64,000 nucleotides of DNA from Nitrososphaeraceae archaeon (GTDB lineage Archaea > Thermoproteota > Nitrososphaeria > Nitrososphaerales > Nitrososphaeraceae). A model generated the notes under the pieces. That model had not been told where the DNA came from and did not search any database. It was given only the letters and a program-made list of their open reading frames with translations. How positions within the stretch are numbered: position 1 is the stretch's first letter; each line of letters starts with the position of its first letter. Where the stretch lies: positions 1 to 64,000 of the forward strand of contig WHTU01000005.1 in assembly GCA_009377575.1 (NCBI GenBank), read 5' to 3'. A program made the position numbers and the translations under genes. Shown piece by piece: positions 53,211 through 62,116 of the stretch.

Positions 53211-53261
53211 AAATATAAAATAGTGATCGCTATATCACTAAACTTACAAGTGTAGACATTT
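53211..53261. promoter_or_regulatory. Divergent menA-like/birA promoter with an inverted repeat
   Basis: TATAAAAT near 53214-53221 suits birA. A perfect inverted repeat, TAGTGAT at 53221-53227 and ATCACTA at 53234-53240, is separated by CGCTAT. AATAGTGATCG at 53219-53229 is identical to the word on the minus strand of the bioA/bioD spacer. It covers the likely birA transcription start region, the place expected for a repressor site. Confidence 0.6.
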
Positions 53262-54056
53262 ATGACCTTGGACTTGGCTCATTTAAGGGCTGCCATTAGT
53301 GGTTGCGTTTTTGGGAGAGAGATCAGAAGTTATACAGCAATATCTTCAACTCAGGATTATGCGATCTCGGTTGCTGAAACTGACCTTTGTTCACATGGGA
53401 CAGTGATAGTATCAGATTCTCAATTATTTGGACGCGGTAGGAGAGGTAGGAAATGGATATCTCCACCCGGAGGATTGTGGTTCTCAGTCATAGCGAAGCA
53501 GGATATGAAGGCTAGTTCCTGTATATTTCTGTCTTATGCGATGTCATTAGCAGTGTGTGAAACCATTGCAAAAAATTTCCACATAGAGGGATACATTAAG
53601 TGGCCTAATGATATTCTAATAAAGACAAAAAAAGTGGCCGGTATTCTAATAAGCTCTGCGGTTCGAGGCATGGACTTAGAATACTGTGTTGTGGGAGCAG
53701 GAATAAATTTGAATTCAAGGCCGAAAGGGCTAAAAGGATCAACTTCATTGATCGATCATACCAAACAATCGTCGATTAGGTTAGAGCCCTTCCTAGCCTC
53801 TGTCCTTATTCTTTTCAATCATTATTATGGTGAAATAAAGGCCGAGAATTGGGGATTGGTCACGAACCGTTGGAAATTTCGATGTCCCATGATGGGGAAA
53901 AGGGTTAAAGTACTATTGAATGGCGTCCAGTTGGACGGATTGGCCAGCGATATTGACTCAAATGGCTCACTGATTTTGATAACAACGGGTGGCGAGAAAG
54001 TCATAATCTCAGATACACAAAATGTATCAATTGAAAATCAAATCATCAAGCAATGA
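53262..54056 (+). CDS. birA: Biotin-[acetyl-CoA carboxylase] ligase
   Basis: A 264-residue biotin protein ligase that activates biotin as biotinyl-AMP and transfers it to carboxylase carriers. SQLFGRGRRGRKWISPPGGLWFSV carries the biotinyl-AMP loop; YIKWPNDILIKTKKVAGILI holds the catalytic Lys. The C-terminal SH3-like domain ends with IDSNGSLILITTGGEKVIISD. It lacks the N-terminal winged helix of E. coli BirA, so it should not itself repress the bio genes. ATG at 53262. Confidence 0.94.
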   Translation: MTLDLAHLRAAISGCVFGREIRSYTAISSTQDYAISVAETDLCSHGTVIVSDSQLFGRGRRGRKWISPPGGLWFSVIAKQDMKASSCIFLSYAMSLAVCETIAKNFHIEGYIKWPNDILIKTKKVAGILISSAVRGMDLEYCVVGAGINLNSRPKGLKGSTSLIDHTKQSSIRLEPFLASVLILFNHYYGEIKAENWGLVTNRWKFRCPMMGKRVKVLLNGVQLDGLASDIDSNGSLILITTGGEKVIISDTQNVSIENQIIKQ

Positions 54057-54062
54057 CTGTAT

Positions 54063-55553
54063 CTAGTCACTATTCCCATTTGTTAACCTACATATCACAT
54101 TCAAATCATTCACATTGGTCAGCGTCTTCCCGGTTATTATTTGGGAACCCAACATCTTGAATGCCGTACTGCTATCATGATTTTCTAGACGCCTTCGCAA
54201 ATCTTCCATTATGTTTGGCTTATCGTGACTCACCGTTGTTGTGGTAACCAGTGCTCCAGCTGCCGTTGAATTTCCATCTACCCCATCCGTCCCTACGCAA
54301 CAAATAGAGACATCCTGGCCAGGTGAAATATCAAGCGATAATAAAGCATGTAAAGCTGCTTCCTGATTCCGACCACCGATTCCATTGTTACCTTCCTTAT
54401 TTAGCCTGACCGTTGTTTCTCCTCCAAGGACAATTGCAAATGGGAAAGACAACGATCTCATTCCATTCGCCAACATGGAGAGCCATTTTCCGTGTTTAGC
54501 GGCATCGCCGTCAAAATGAGAACCGAGTACTAATGTATCTATTTTTTTTGACTTCAAATATTGGGAAGCTGCAATACAAGCCGTCGCGTTATTGCCAATT
54601 ATGGCGTATTCCGTATTTCTGTAACATTCTGGAGTTTTTCGAGGGCGATCATTTGTCTCGAGTTTGATTCCATTCGCTATAACCTTCCGAATTCTCTTCA
54701 AGTGTAAGTTATCAACATCCCAAATATCATACTTTGACAATATTCTCTTTGCATCGATAAAGGAAGAATGATTAGGATATGTGGGACCCGATGCAATCGT
54801 CTGGATTTCATCACCGATTACGTCGGATATTATAAGAGTCAAAAAGGTAGTTGATGGTGGAGAAAATCGGATCAACTTTCCACCCTTTACCTGTGATAGG
54901 TGCATTCGTACTACATTCAAATCTTGAATTGAAGCTCCTGACGCTAGCAATGATTGTGTAACATGTCTCTTATCATCCAATGTGATCCCTCTAATGGGAA
55001 GTGACAAAAGTGCAGATCCTCCTCCTGATAATAATACAAAAATTAGGTCCGAAGGCTTAGCCCGCCGAAGAATATTCACAATTTTTTTGGTACCCTTAAT
55101 CCCGTTTGAATCAGGCAAGGGATGCCCAGCCTCAATTACATCAATATCAGGGATCTTTTTTGAAGTCCCGTACGGAGTGATTATCGACCCCGAAACTTTC
55201 AAGGACTTAGCCCTGCCTAGTTGTAGGGCCTCTACCAACCCCACTGCCATAGGCACGGACGCCTTTCCGGCGCCAACCATATAGATCTTATCATACTTGG
55301 TTAGATCAAATGTCATTTTCTCATGTCTAATACCAGATACTATCAGTCTGCCTTGTTTCGTGTTAACGGCCTTTGAAATCAATTTTGCCGGTTCGACCCG
55401 TGCAATGGCTGCTTCTACTGCAGACAAAACGAATTTACTTGAAATTAGCCCGTGACACCTTTTCAAAATAGAATTCTTGTTGCGAATAACTGAAATTGTC
55501 AACCTACTTCGTGATAATATAGGATAGGACAATCTAGATATCAAGATTATCAT
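54063..55553 (-). CDS. gckA: Glycerate 2-kinase (GckA/MOFRL family)
   Basis: A protein of about 496 residues. The family block YMVGAGKASVPMAVGLVEAL, VIEAGHPLPDSNGIKGTKKI, LIFVLLSGGGSALLSLP and the C-terminal MOFRL part CCVGTDGVDGNSTAAGALV are all present. It phosphorylates D-glycerate to 2-phosphoglycerate, which then feeds enolase or the apgM product in this organism. The ATG at 55553 leaves about 17 extra hydrophobic residues; a TTG at 55502 is an alternative. It is convergent with birA. Confidence 0.9.
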   Translation of the reverse strand: MIILISRLSYPILSRSRLTISVIRNKNSILKRCHGLISSKFVLSAVEAAIARVEPAKLISKAVNTKQGRLIVSGIRHEKMTFDLTKYDKIYMVGAGKASVPMAVGLVEALQLGRAKSLKVSGSIITPYGTSKKIPDIDVIEAGHPLPDSNGIKGTKKIVNILRRAKPSDLIFVLLSGGGSALLSLPIRGITLDDKRHVTQSLLASGASIQDLNVVRMHLSQVKGGKLIRFSPPSTTFLTLIISDVIGDEIQTIASGPTYPNHSSFIDAKRILSKYDIWDVDNLHLKRIRKVIANGIKLETNDRPRKTPECYRNTEYAIIGNNATACIAASQYLKSKKIDTLVLGSHFDGDAAKHGKWLSMLANGMRSLSFPFAIVLGGETTVRLNKEGNNGIGGRNQEAALHALLSLDISPGQDVSICCVGTDGVDGNSTAAGALVTTTTVSHDKPNIMEDLRRRLENHDSSTAFKMLGSQIITGKTLTNVNDLNVICRLTNGNSD

Positions 55554-55746
55554 TCCGATTGTGAATTTTCTTGAATCTCATTGTAAAAAAAATGTGAAAA
55601 AAACCTTAGCAAATTAGCTTTACGCTTTAACATCTTTACAATTCATTTCAATAGTTTGCTTAACGACTCAGGATTTTCATGAAGCACATTTACAGTTTCC
55701 AATTTTTCTCAAGATACATTAATCTATGAATTGATGTTGAGATACT

Positions 55747-56118
55747 ATGCTCGTGCTAGATGAAATGGTTCTGGATCTTAAATTGAAAGGTCTATCTGGA
55801 AGAAGGGGGCTAATGTTTGTTTCTTATTACGGGAGATCACGGGCGTTTATCGGCAACTACAGATCGTGGAAGGAGTTCAATTCGGATGGTCGGATTGCTG
55901 AGATAGCTAGTTCTCTATTAAGTCATGAAACGCTACATCTTACGCTAAATAGAATATCATTTAGTGCATCTGCGCAGTTGGATGAACTCTTTGGTCAATC
56001 AAACTATTGGGAGAGGTATACCCATGGATTAGGCGATCTTGAAAATTTGCAAAGCCATACTATCCCTCTCTCAAAGAATGCAGGAAAGGGCGCCAGAAGA
56101 AGGAATAAAAAGAAATAG
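55747..56118 (+). CDS. Small protein with an HExxH motif (putative zincin)
   Basis: A 123-residue protein with SSLLSHETLHLTLNRISFSASAQLDELFG, where H60-E61-T-L-H64 fits the zinc-metallopeptidase HExxH motif on a helix. E90 or H93 (WERYTH) could be the third ligand. The C-terminus is strongly basic, GKGARRRNKKK, and could bind RNA or DNA. No signal peptide. I do not know the family. An ATACATTAATC about 30 bases before the ATG fits a TATA box. Confidence 0.6.
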   Translation: MLVLDEMVLDLKLKGLSGRRGLMFVSYYGRSRAFIGNYRSWKEFNSDGRIAEIASSLLSHETLHLTLNRISFSASAQLDELFGQSNYWERYTHGLGDLENLQSHTIPLSKNAGKGARRRNKKK

Positions 56119-56162
56119 CAAATTGATATGAAAGTTAAAGTACCGCGGGCAGCATTCAATCC

Positions 56163-56321
56163 ATGTTCGGCTCAGTTAAGATGGGCATTGAATTCAAATT
56201 AAGAGCAAGGGCTCACTGTTATCATGTGCCGCAATGGTTTCCTTCTGAAAATCAGTTGATCCACTTCGAACATGTAAATTTGAACCCCATTGAAAATAAA
56301 TATGGTCCGTATTCAACTTAA
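56163..56321 (+). CDS. Possible small open frame before trpE, doubtful
   Basis: A 52-codon frame that starts MFGSVKMGIE. The trpE promoter (AATAAATAT near 56297) lies inside its end. It resembles nothing I know, and length alone does not support it. Confidence 0.15.
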   Translation: MFGSVKMGIEFKLRARAHCYHVPQWFPSENQLIHFEHVNLNPIENKYGPYST

Positions 56322-56329
56322 AGCAAATT

Positions 56330-57745
56330 TTGCATCCAAAGAGGGAAAAGGATCTCCATTTTGTCAGGATTGACGTAAGTGCTAATCAATTCAAAATATT
56401 TAAGCGAATATACAAGAATTTTGATACCGTTTTCCTGTTAGAATCCTTACATGGCCCTAAAGAATTATCTGAAATCTCTGTAATTGGCTTTGACCCAGTG
56501 AATACAGTCATAATCGAAAATAATAGCGTTATTGTGAATAAGGGCGATGAATCAAGTCATTATGATGAACCAGATGACCTCTTGTCACCCATCAAGAGTA
56601 TTCTCCCACGTGTAAAGGATCAACGCTTTCGGTACGTTGGCGGGGCAGTCGGATATGTCTCGTATGATGCCGTCAATTCTTGGGAAAATCTGAGGACGAA
56701 AACTAAGAAAAAGAGATTCCTTTCAGACACCTTCCCAACGCTTGATTTCGGAATTTATACTGACGGGATCATAGTGGATCACTCAGCAAACAAGGTCTAC
56801 TACTTTTATCAGGGAAAATCCTCACGTTCAGATCAAGTAACCAAGTTTCTTAAGGTTCATGACGAGGAAGATGGTAAGGAGCGATTTAATTTCTCTTTGC
56901 CTATCAATAATGTCTCAAGGAATCAATACATGGATATGGTCAAAAAGGCGAAGAACTTTATCTATAGAGGGGATATTTTCCAGGTCGTTCTATCTCGAAA
57001 TTTGCGGTTTAGTGTTAAAGGCGATCCGCTATGCGTTTATGAAAGTTTAAGAAGGATCAACCCATCTCCTTATATGTATTTTTTAAAGACGAGTCGCGGA
57101 ATTCAGATTATTGGCTCCAGCCCGGAGATGCTATTGCGTGTGTCAAAGGGCTATCTGGAGACGTATCCAATTGCTGGTACCAGGCCCGTTGTTTCCGAAC
57201 CTGAGATAAACGAAAAGCTCAGAAGAGAACTCGTCAATGACAAGAAGGAAATTGCCGAGCATACCATGTTAGTAGATTTGGCTAGAAACGATGTTGGTAG
57301 AGTTAGCAAGTATGGGTCTGTAACTGTCAAAGACTTGATGGCAGTAAGACGGTTTAGTCACGTTCAACACATGGTGACTCATGTATCAGGCTCATTACGA
57401 AATTCATATGACCAGTTTGATGCTTTTAAAGCCCTTTTTCCAGCGGGGACAGTCTCGGGTGCACCTAAGGTGAGGGCATTGGAAATTATAAACGGATTGG
57501 AGCCTTCGAGAAGAGGTCCTTATGCAGGCGCATTGGGATACTTTTCTTCGAACGGCTCATGTGATTTCGCAATTATACTCCGTTCGCTTTTCATGCGGGG
57601 TAACGAAGCCTATTCCCAAGCGGGCGCAGGAATTGTGATGGAATCAGATCCCCTTACTGAGTGGAATGAAACGGAGCAGAAGTTAGATGCCATCCTTCTA
57701 GCTTTGCATGATTCGAAGGCATTCAAGATGGAATTGGGCAACTGA
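56330..57745 (+). CDS. trpE: Anthranilate synthase component I
   Basis: A 471-residue chorismate-binding enzyme that makes anthranilate. FVRIDVSANQFKIFKRIYKNFDTVFLLESLHGP starts the protein; YRGDIFQVVLSRNLRF, SPYMYFLKTSRGIQIIGSSPEMLLRV, YPIAGTRPVV, AEHTMLVDLARNDVGRVSKYGSV and FPAGTVSGAPKVRALEIINGLEPSRRGPYAGALGYF are hallmark blocks. It stands alone: trpG and the other trp genes are not in the window. TTG start at 56330, about 30 bases behind an AATAAATAT box. Confidence 0.93.
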   Translation: MHPKREKDLHFVRIDVSANQFKIFKRIYKNFDTVFLLESLHGPKELSEISVIGFDPVNTVIIENNSVIVNKGDESSHYDEPDDLLSPIKSILPRVKDQRFRYVGGAVGYVSYDAVNSWENLRTKTKKKRFLSDTFPTLDFGIYTDGIIVDHSANKVYYFYQGKSSRSDQVTKFLKVHDEEDGKERFNFSLPINNVSRNQYMDMVKKAKNFIYRGDIFQVVLSRNLRFSVKGDPLCVYESLRRINPSPYMYFLKTSRGIQIIGSSPEMLLRVSKGYLETYPIAGTRPVVSEPEINEKLRRELVNDKKEIAEHTMLVDLARNDVGRVSKYGSVTVKDLMAVRRFSHVQHMVTHVSGSLRNSYDQFDAFKALFPAGTVSGAPKVRALEIINGLEPSRRGPYAGALGYFSSNGSCDFAIILRSLFMRGNEAYSQAGAGIVMESDPLTEWNETEQKLDAILLALHDSKAFKMELGN

Positions 57746-57780
57746 TCATTCTGTTTTCTCAATGAAAATCCCATTTACAT

Positions 57781-57951
57781 TTAGGCTTTTTCCATATGTA
57801 ATTCAAAATCAGACGGGTTCAAACTAACGCCGCATGTGTTGCATCTTCCACTAAATGGCCTTAATACATCTTTGAGAGATTTCACATTGATGATTCTATT
57901 GATCCTACCGCCACATTTTTCACATACTATTTCTATTGAAGGAAATGACAT
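57781..57951 (-). CDS. Small zinc-ribbon protein
   Basis: A 56-residue protein: MSFPSIEIVCEKCGGRIN, then LRPFSGRCNTCGVSLNPSDFELHMEKA. C10, C13, C37 and C40 make two CxxC pairs, the mark of a zinc ribbon. The ATG is at 57951, and ATTTCATATTTCGG on this strand about 30 bases upstream may be its promoter. Function is unknown. Such tiny ribbons often bind nucleic acid or a larger partner. Confidence 0.65.
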   Translation of the reverse strand: MSFPSIEIVCEKCGGRINRIINVKSLKDVLRPFSGRCNTCGVSLNPSDFELHMEKA

Positions 57952-58131
57952 TAAGAGCTATCTATATTCACGAATTCCGAAATATGAAATGATTTGTAAA
58001 TTATTTTAAACTTTTTGCTATGATTATGCTAAAAGAAAATGCAAAAGTCATGACTTCCTATGACCTCATACAATCGAGCTGGTGAATAAGGTGACGAAAG
58101 AATAAATAACAAACCTATTTTATTACACTTC

Positions 58132-58281
58132 TTGCCTCTGGACCCTGTTTGTGGGATAGAATTGCCACAAGAACTGGCAATCCCGTTGAATTATCGTGGC
58201 AAAGAATACTTTTTCTGTTGCGAAGGGTGTAAGAGCATCTTTACCAGAAAGCCTAAAAAGTATTCAGGACGGAATGTTTGA
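58132..58281 (+). CDS. YHS-domain protein
   Basis: A 49-residue protein starting PLDPVCGIELPQELAIPLN, then YRGKEYFFCCEGCKSIFTRKPKKY. This is the complete YHS domain with C7, C29/C30 and C33, known from metal-handling proteins such as heavy-metal ATPases and monooxygenase components. AATAAATAA at 58101-58109 is about 27 bases ahead of the TTG at 58132, a good leaderless start. It may carry copper, zinc or another metal in the cytoplasm. Confidence 0.75.
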   Translation: MPLDPVCGIELPQELAIPLNYRGKEYFFCCEGCKSIFTRKPKKYSGRNV

Positions 58282-58345
58282 GAATAGTTTACAATACGGC
58301 GAATTTTAGAAATATGCATATGTGCAATAAGAATTGTGATTTTTC

Positions 58346-59386
58346 ATGAAGGCAGTTTTTGTTGCATCTCCGGAAGGAGTGATTGTAAAGGATGTTCCCG
58401 CACCACACCCAAAAGATGATGAAATTGTTGTACGAATGAAAGTTTGCGGCTTGTGTGGCTCTGACCTAGAGAAAACCACAATTTCATATGGGATGGGTTC
58501 GACCAGATTGGGTCATGAACCAGTCGGCGAGATAGCCAAGGTGGGAAATAATGTTACCGGCTTCAAGGAAATGGAACGAGTCTTTACCCATCATCATGTT
58601 CCATGTTATTCATGCTACTACTGCTCGCATAACGCCGAAACTATGTGTGATTCGTATCAGTTAAACAACTTGGAACCATGTGGTTTATCTGAAGAGTTCC
58701 TCGTGTCATCTATGCACATCCAACGAGGAGGAGTTCTGAAACTTCCAACATCTGTGACTGATGAAGAGGCTTCACTGATCGAACCTCTGGCCTGTTGTAT
58801 TAGAGCCCTCAACAGATGTGACTTAAAGGGTATCGATGATATTGTAATCATGGGAGCTGGACCAGTAGGTATAATGAATGCTCTGTTGGCTAGGGATGCT
58901 GGAGTCAAAAGAGTAATATTGATTGATCCTAATGAATTCAGGTTGAATTTCGGCAAAAGGATGGGATTTGAGGTTCTGCATCCGATAAATGACGAGGAGA
59001 AAACAAGGAGCATCAAGGATGTTCTCTCAGGTAGAGGAGCAGACCTTGTTGTTATTGCGACAGGCAACCAAAAGGCGTTTACTCAGTCCTTAAAAATGTT
59101 AAGAAAGGGCGGTTCAATCGTTCTCTTTGGTGTACCTGCAAGGTCGTCCTTTGTAAATATTGATCTTTCGTTTCTTTATGCCAACGAGATTTCGATCCTG
59201 TCTTCGTATGCGGCGACTGAGGTAGAAACCAATCAAGCACTAAAACTTCTAGCCGACAGACGCTTGAACTTTGGAAGCCTAATAACACATCAATTTAACC
59301 TAGAAAACTCGGAATCGGCGTTTAGGTGTGCTCATGATGCACTTAATGCTATGAAGGTGGTGATAGTCAATGAGAAAAAGAAATAA
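58346..59386 (+). CDS. Zinc-dependent alcohol dehydrogenase family protein
   Basis: A 346-residue MDR-family enzyme. VCGLCGSDLEKTT and RLGHEPVGEIAKVG hold the catalytic zinc, and CYSCYYCSHNAETMC the structural zinc. The cofactor motif is VIMGAGPVGIMNALLARDAGV, and the DPNEFR after the next strand favours NAD. It resembles sorbitol/threonine-type dehydrogenases, with no clear substrate. The aldolase gene follows 38 bases later, so the pair may serve one pathway. Confidence 0.87.
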   Translation: MKAVFVASPEGVIVKDVPAPHPKDDEIVVRMKVCGLCGSDLEKTTISYGMGSTRLGHEPVGEIAKVGNNVTGFKEMERVFTHHHVPCYSCYYCSHNAETMCDSYQLNNLEPCGLSEEFLVSSMHIQRGGVLKLPTSVTDEEASLIEPLACCIRALNRCDLKGIDDIVIMGAGPVGIMNALLARDAGVKRVILIDPNEFRLNFGKRMGFEVLHPINDEEKTRSIKDVLSGRGADLVVIATGNQKAFTQSLKMLRKGGSIVLFGVPARSSFVNIDLSFLYANEISILSSYAATEVETNQALKLLADRRLNFGSLITHQFNLENSESAFRCAHDALNAMKVVIVNEKKK

Positions 59387-59424
59387 TAGGGTCTATTAGT
59401 CGCTCTGTATAAGCTAGAAGAATT

Positions 59425-60237
59425 ATGAATTGGGGAATGAAAAATAGGCTATCTCAAATTATGGGTCAAGATGATGGCCGATGTGTTATGCTAGCAGTAG
59501 ATCACGGTTATTTTTTAGGCCCGACAGAAGGATTAGAAGCACCTAGAGAGGTTATCGGCCCTCTGTTGCCTTTCGCCGATTCGATTATGCTGACTAGAGG
59601 CATTCTAAGAACGTGTGTTCGCCCAGAATCGTGCGTCCCGGTAGTCCTTAGAATCTCTGGGGGAAGCAGCATAGTAGGAGAAGATCTTTCCAAGGAGGCA
59701 ATAATCGCAAGTATCGAAGATGCCATCAGGCTCAACGCAAGTTGTCTCGCTGTATCTGTATTCATTGGAAGCAAATATGAGCACCAAACTTTAATGAATC
59801 TAGCTAGATTGGTCGACGAAGGGGAAAAGTACGGCATACCAATTCTTGCGGTTACAGCAGTTGGAAGAGATATGTCTCGTGACTCACGGTATTTAGGGCT
59901 AGCATGTAGAATTGCCGCAGAGTTCGGAGCCCATATTGTGAAGACATATTATTGCGATGACTTCGACACAGTAGTGAGGTCTTGTCCGGTACCGTTAGTT
60001 ATTGCTGGAGGCAAGAAGCTCGATGAAAAAGATGCCTTAAAGCTGGCACATGACGCAATTTCATCTGGGGCATCCGGGGTAGACATGGGTAGAAATATTT
60101 GGCAATCAAAATCCCCAGTCTCGATGATTAAAGCAGTGAGATCAATTGTTCATGAGGGCCTAGACGTAGCGGAATCCTATACTACTTTCGTTCATGAGCC
60201 TTCGGGTTCAAATATGACAAGCAAACTTCAAAAGTAA
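59425..60237 (+). CDS. Class I aldolase of the LsrF/ADH-synthase family
   Basis: A 270-residue Schiff-base barrel. LAVDHGYFLGPTEGLEAP, FADSIMLTRGILRTCV, VLRISGGSSI, GSKYEHQ, AHIVKTYYCDDFDTVVRSCPVPLVIAGGKKL and GASGVDMGRNIWQS are shared with LsrF (autoinducer-2 thiolase) and archaeal ADH synthase of the shikimate-related route. K173 in IVKTYY is the Schiff-base Lys. It reads closer to LsrF than to ADH synthase by these segments, but an anabolic role is as likely since no lsr genes are near. Confidence 0.8.
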   Translation: MNWGMKNRLSQIMGQDDGRCVMLAVDHGYFLGPTEGLEAPREVIGPLLPFADSIMLTRGILRTCVRPESCVPVVLRISGGSSIVGEDLSKEAIIASIEDAIRLNASCLAVSVFIGSKYEHQTLMNLARLVDEGEKYGIPILAVTAVGRDMSRDSRYLGLACRIAAEFGAHIVKTYYCDDFDTVVRSCPVPLVIAGGKKLDEKDALKLAHDAISSGASGVDMGRNIWQSKSPVSMIKAVRSIVHEGLDVAESYTTFVHEPSGSNMTSKLQK

Positions 60238-60413
60238 AAACTTTAGCTTTTTAGGCTTAGAATAACACTTATAAATTATAACTGGCCTCTGGTCAGCTAC
60301 ATAATTTGAAATATGTTGTTGAGGAATCCATGCTTGTATGATGGAAGGAAAATAGCGAAGACAGATTGTTTTGTTCTGTGTAATTTGTTTTGTTGTGGAG
60401 GAATGGCTCTACT

Positions 60414-62102
60414 TTGACAAGGATGAAGGGGGCAGAGGCCCTGATGCGATCACTGGAAAAAGAAGGAGTTGATTTTGTCTTTGGCCTCCCAGGGGGTGCA
60501 AACCTTCCTATTTATGACGCATTGGTGGATGCAAAGATTCGGCACATTCTTGTCCGGCATGAACAATCGGCGGCCCATATGGCAGACGGATATGCCAGGA
60601 TAAAAAGGAAGGCTGGTGTATGTTTCGCAACGTCAGGACCTGGAGCGACAAATTTGATAACTGGTATTGCAACTGCCTACGCAGATTCTTCACCTATGGT
60701 TGCGGTCACTGGACAAGTTCCTTTAGAGATGATAGGAAAGGATGCCTTCCAAGAAACTGACATAATAGGGATAGCAAACCCCTGCACTAAATATACATTT
60801 CAGCCGAGAAAAGCTACCGAGATACCTGAAACCGTTAAGAAGGGATTTTACATTGCTGAGAGCGGAAGGCCCGGTCCGGTACTCATCGACATTCCAAAGG
60901 ACGTTCAGCAGGACTCTCAGGATATAGAGTTTCCTGATCTAATAAAGGTGAGAGGTTATAATCCAACCATTGAGTGCGATCTCTCGACCATCGGAAAAGC
61001 TGCCGAACTTTTGTTGGCGGCACAGCGCCCTATAATTATGTCTGGCGGTGGTGTAATCCTATCAGGGGCTTTTTCAGAATTGGAAGTCCTTGCAGAATTA
61101 TTATTGACTCCGGTTGTTACTACCTTCAAGGGAAAGGGGTCATTCCCTGAAAATCACCCTTTGGCAATGGGACCTATCGGAATGCACGGGCATGCAGAAG
61201 CAAACAAAATCATATTGGAAGCAGATTGTATTTTGGCAATTGGAGCAAGATTCTCTGATAGATCGGTCGGAAGATTTGATGAATTTGGTAAGGGCATGAG
61301 TATAATTCATATGGATATCGATCCTGCGGAGATTGGCAAGAACAAATCTGTTGATGTCGCCATTGTCGGAGACGTTAAGTCATCTATGAAAACGATGATC
61401 AAGCTTTTGAATAAGAAGATGGTTAAACGAAGTGCGGAAAATCCTTGGTTGAGGAGAAGGACGGAGCTTATAGATTATTATACTGAAAGCATCAAGGATT
61501 ACCCGAGAGATCTTACTGCCAGGAAGGTACTAAAGAAATTGAGACAGGTCCTTCCCAGTAAAGCTATCGTCACAACAGAAGTGGGACAATGTCAGATGTG
61601 GACGTCGCTACATTTTGATGTCATATCTCCAGGAACTTTCTTCAGTTCCACCGGCCTTGGGACAATGGGTTTTGGGTTTCCGGCCGCAATTGGAGCCAAA
61701 GCTGCGAAGCAAAACGTTCCTGTCGTAGATATTGCTGGTGACGGGTCATTTAATATGAGTGAAAATTCTCTGGCCGTATCTGTACTTGAAAATCTTCCGG
61801 TCATAGTCATCTTGCTGAACAACTACATGCTCGGGATGGTGGCACAATGGCAGAGAACATTCTATAATAGAAGGTATGAAGGCGTTCATCTTCACAATTG
61901 CCCTGATTACGCTAAAATTGCTGATGCTTACGGTGCTCAGGGAATAAAAGTACAATCGCTTTTGGAATTGGATAATGCAATTAGATCGGCGCTAAAGAGT
62001 AATGTGGCCACCGTGATAGACATTCCAATAGACCCGGAGGAAGATGTTTATCCCTTTGTTGCACCTGGAACAGGCCTGAAGGATATGATTGTCGGCTCTT
62101 GA
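60414..62102 (+). CDS. ilvB: Acetolactate synthase, catalytic subunit
   Basis: A thiamine-diphosphate enzyme of about 562 residues that makes acetolactate or acetohydroxybutyrate for Val, Leu and Ile. KGAEALMRSLEKEGVDFVFGLPGGANLPIYDAL starts the domain with the catalytic Glu in HEQSAAHMADGYARI; GPGATNLITGIATAYADSSPMVAVTGQV and the ThDP motif DIAGDGSFNMSENSLAVSV...LLNNYMLGMV follow. The frame opens at TTG 60390, but TTG 60414 or ATG 60423 fit the family. ilvN follows by 14 bases. Confidence 0.94.
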   Translation: MTRMKGAEALMRSLEKEGVDFVFGLPGGANLPIYDALVDAKIRHILVRHEQSAAHMADGYARIKRKAGVCFATSGPGATNLITGIATAYADSSPMVAVTGQVPLEMIGKDAFQETDIIGIANPCTKYTFQPRKATEIPETVKKGFYIAESGRPGPVLIDIPKDVQQDSQDIEFPDLIKVRGYNPTIECDLSTIGKAAELLLAAQRPIIMSGGGVILSGAFSELEVLAELLLTPVVTTFKGKGSFPENHPLAMGPIGMHGHAEANKIILEADCILAIGARFSDRSVGRFDEFGKGMSIIHMDIDPAEIGKNKSVDVAIVGDVKSSMKTMIKLLNKKMVKRSAENPWLRRRTELIDYYTESIKDYPRDLTARKVLKKLRQVLPSKAIVTTEVGQCQMWTSLHFDVISPGTFFSSTGLGTMGFGFPAAIGAKAAKQNVPVVDIAGDGSFNMSENSLAVSVLENLPVIVILLNNYMLGMVAQWQRTFYNRRYEGVHLHNCPDYAKIADAYGAQGIKVQSLLELDNAIRSALKSNVATVIDIPIDPEEDVYPFVAPGTGLKDMIVGS

Positions 62103-62116
62103 GGTTCCCCTGACAA

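Noticed and set aside
60390-60420. A four-codon frame ATG GCT CTA CTT TGA just before ilvB that could be a Leu-bearing leader peptide
   Set aside because: It is too short, the GGAGG before it is only one base away, and no alternative hairpins of an attenuator are visible.
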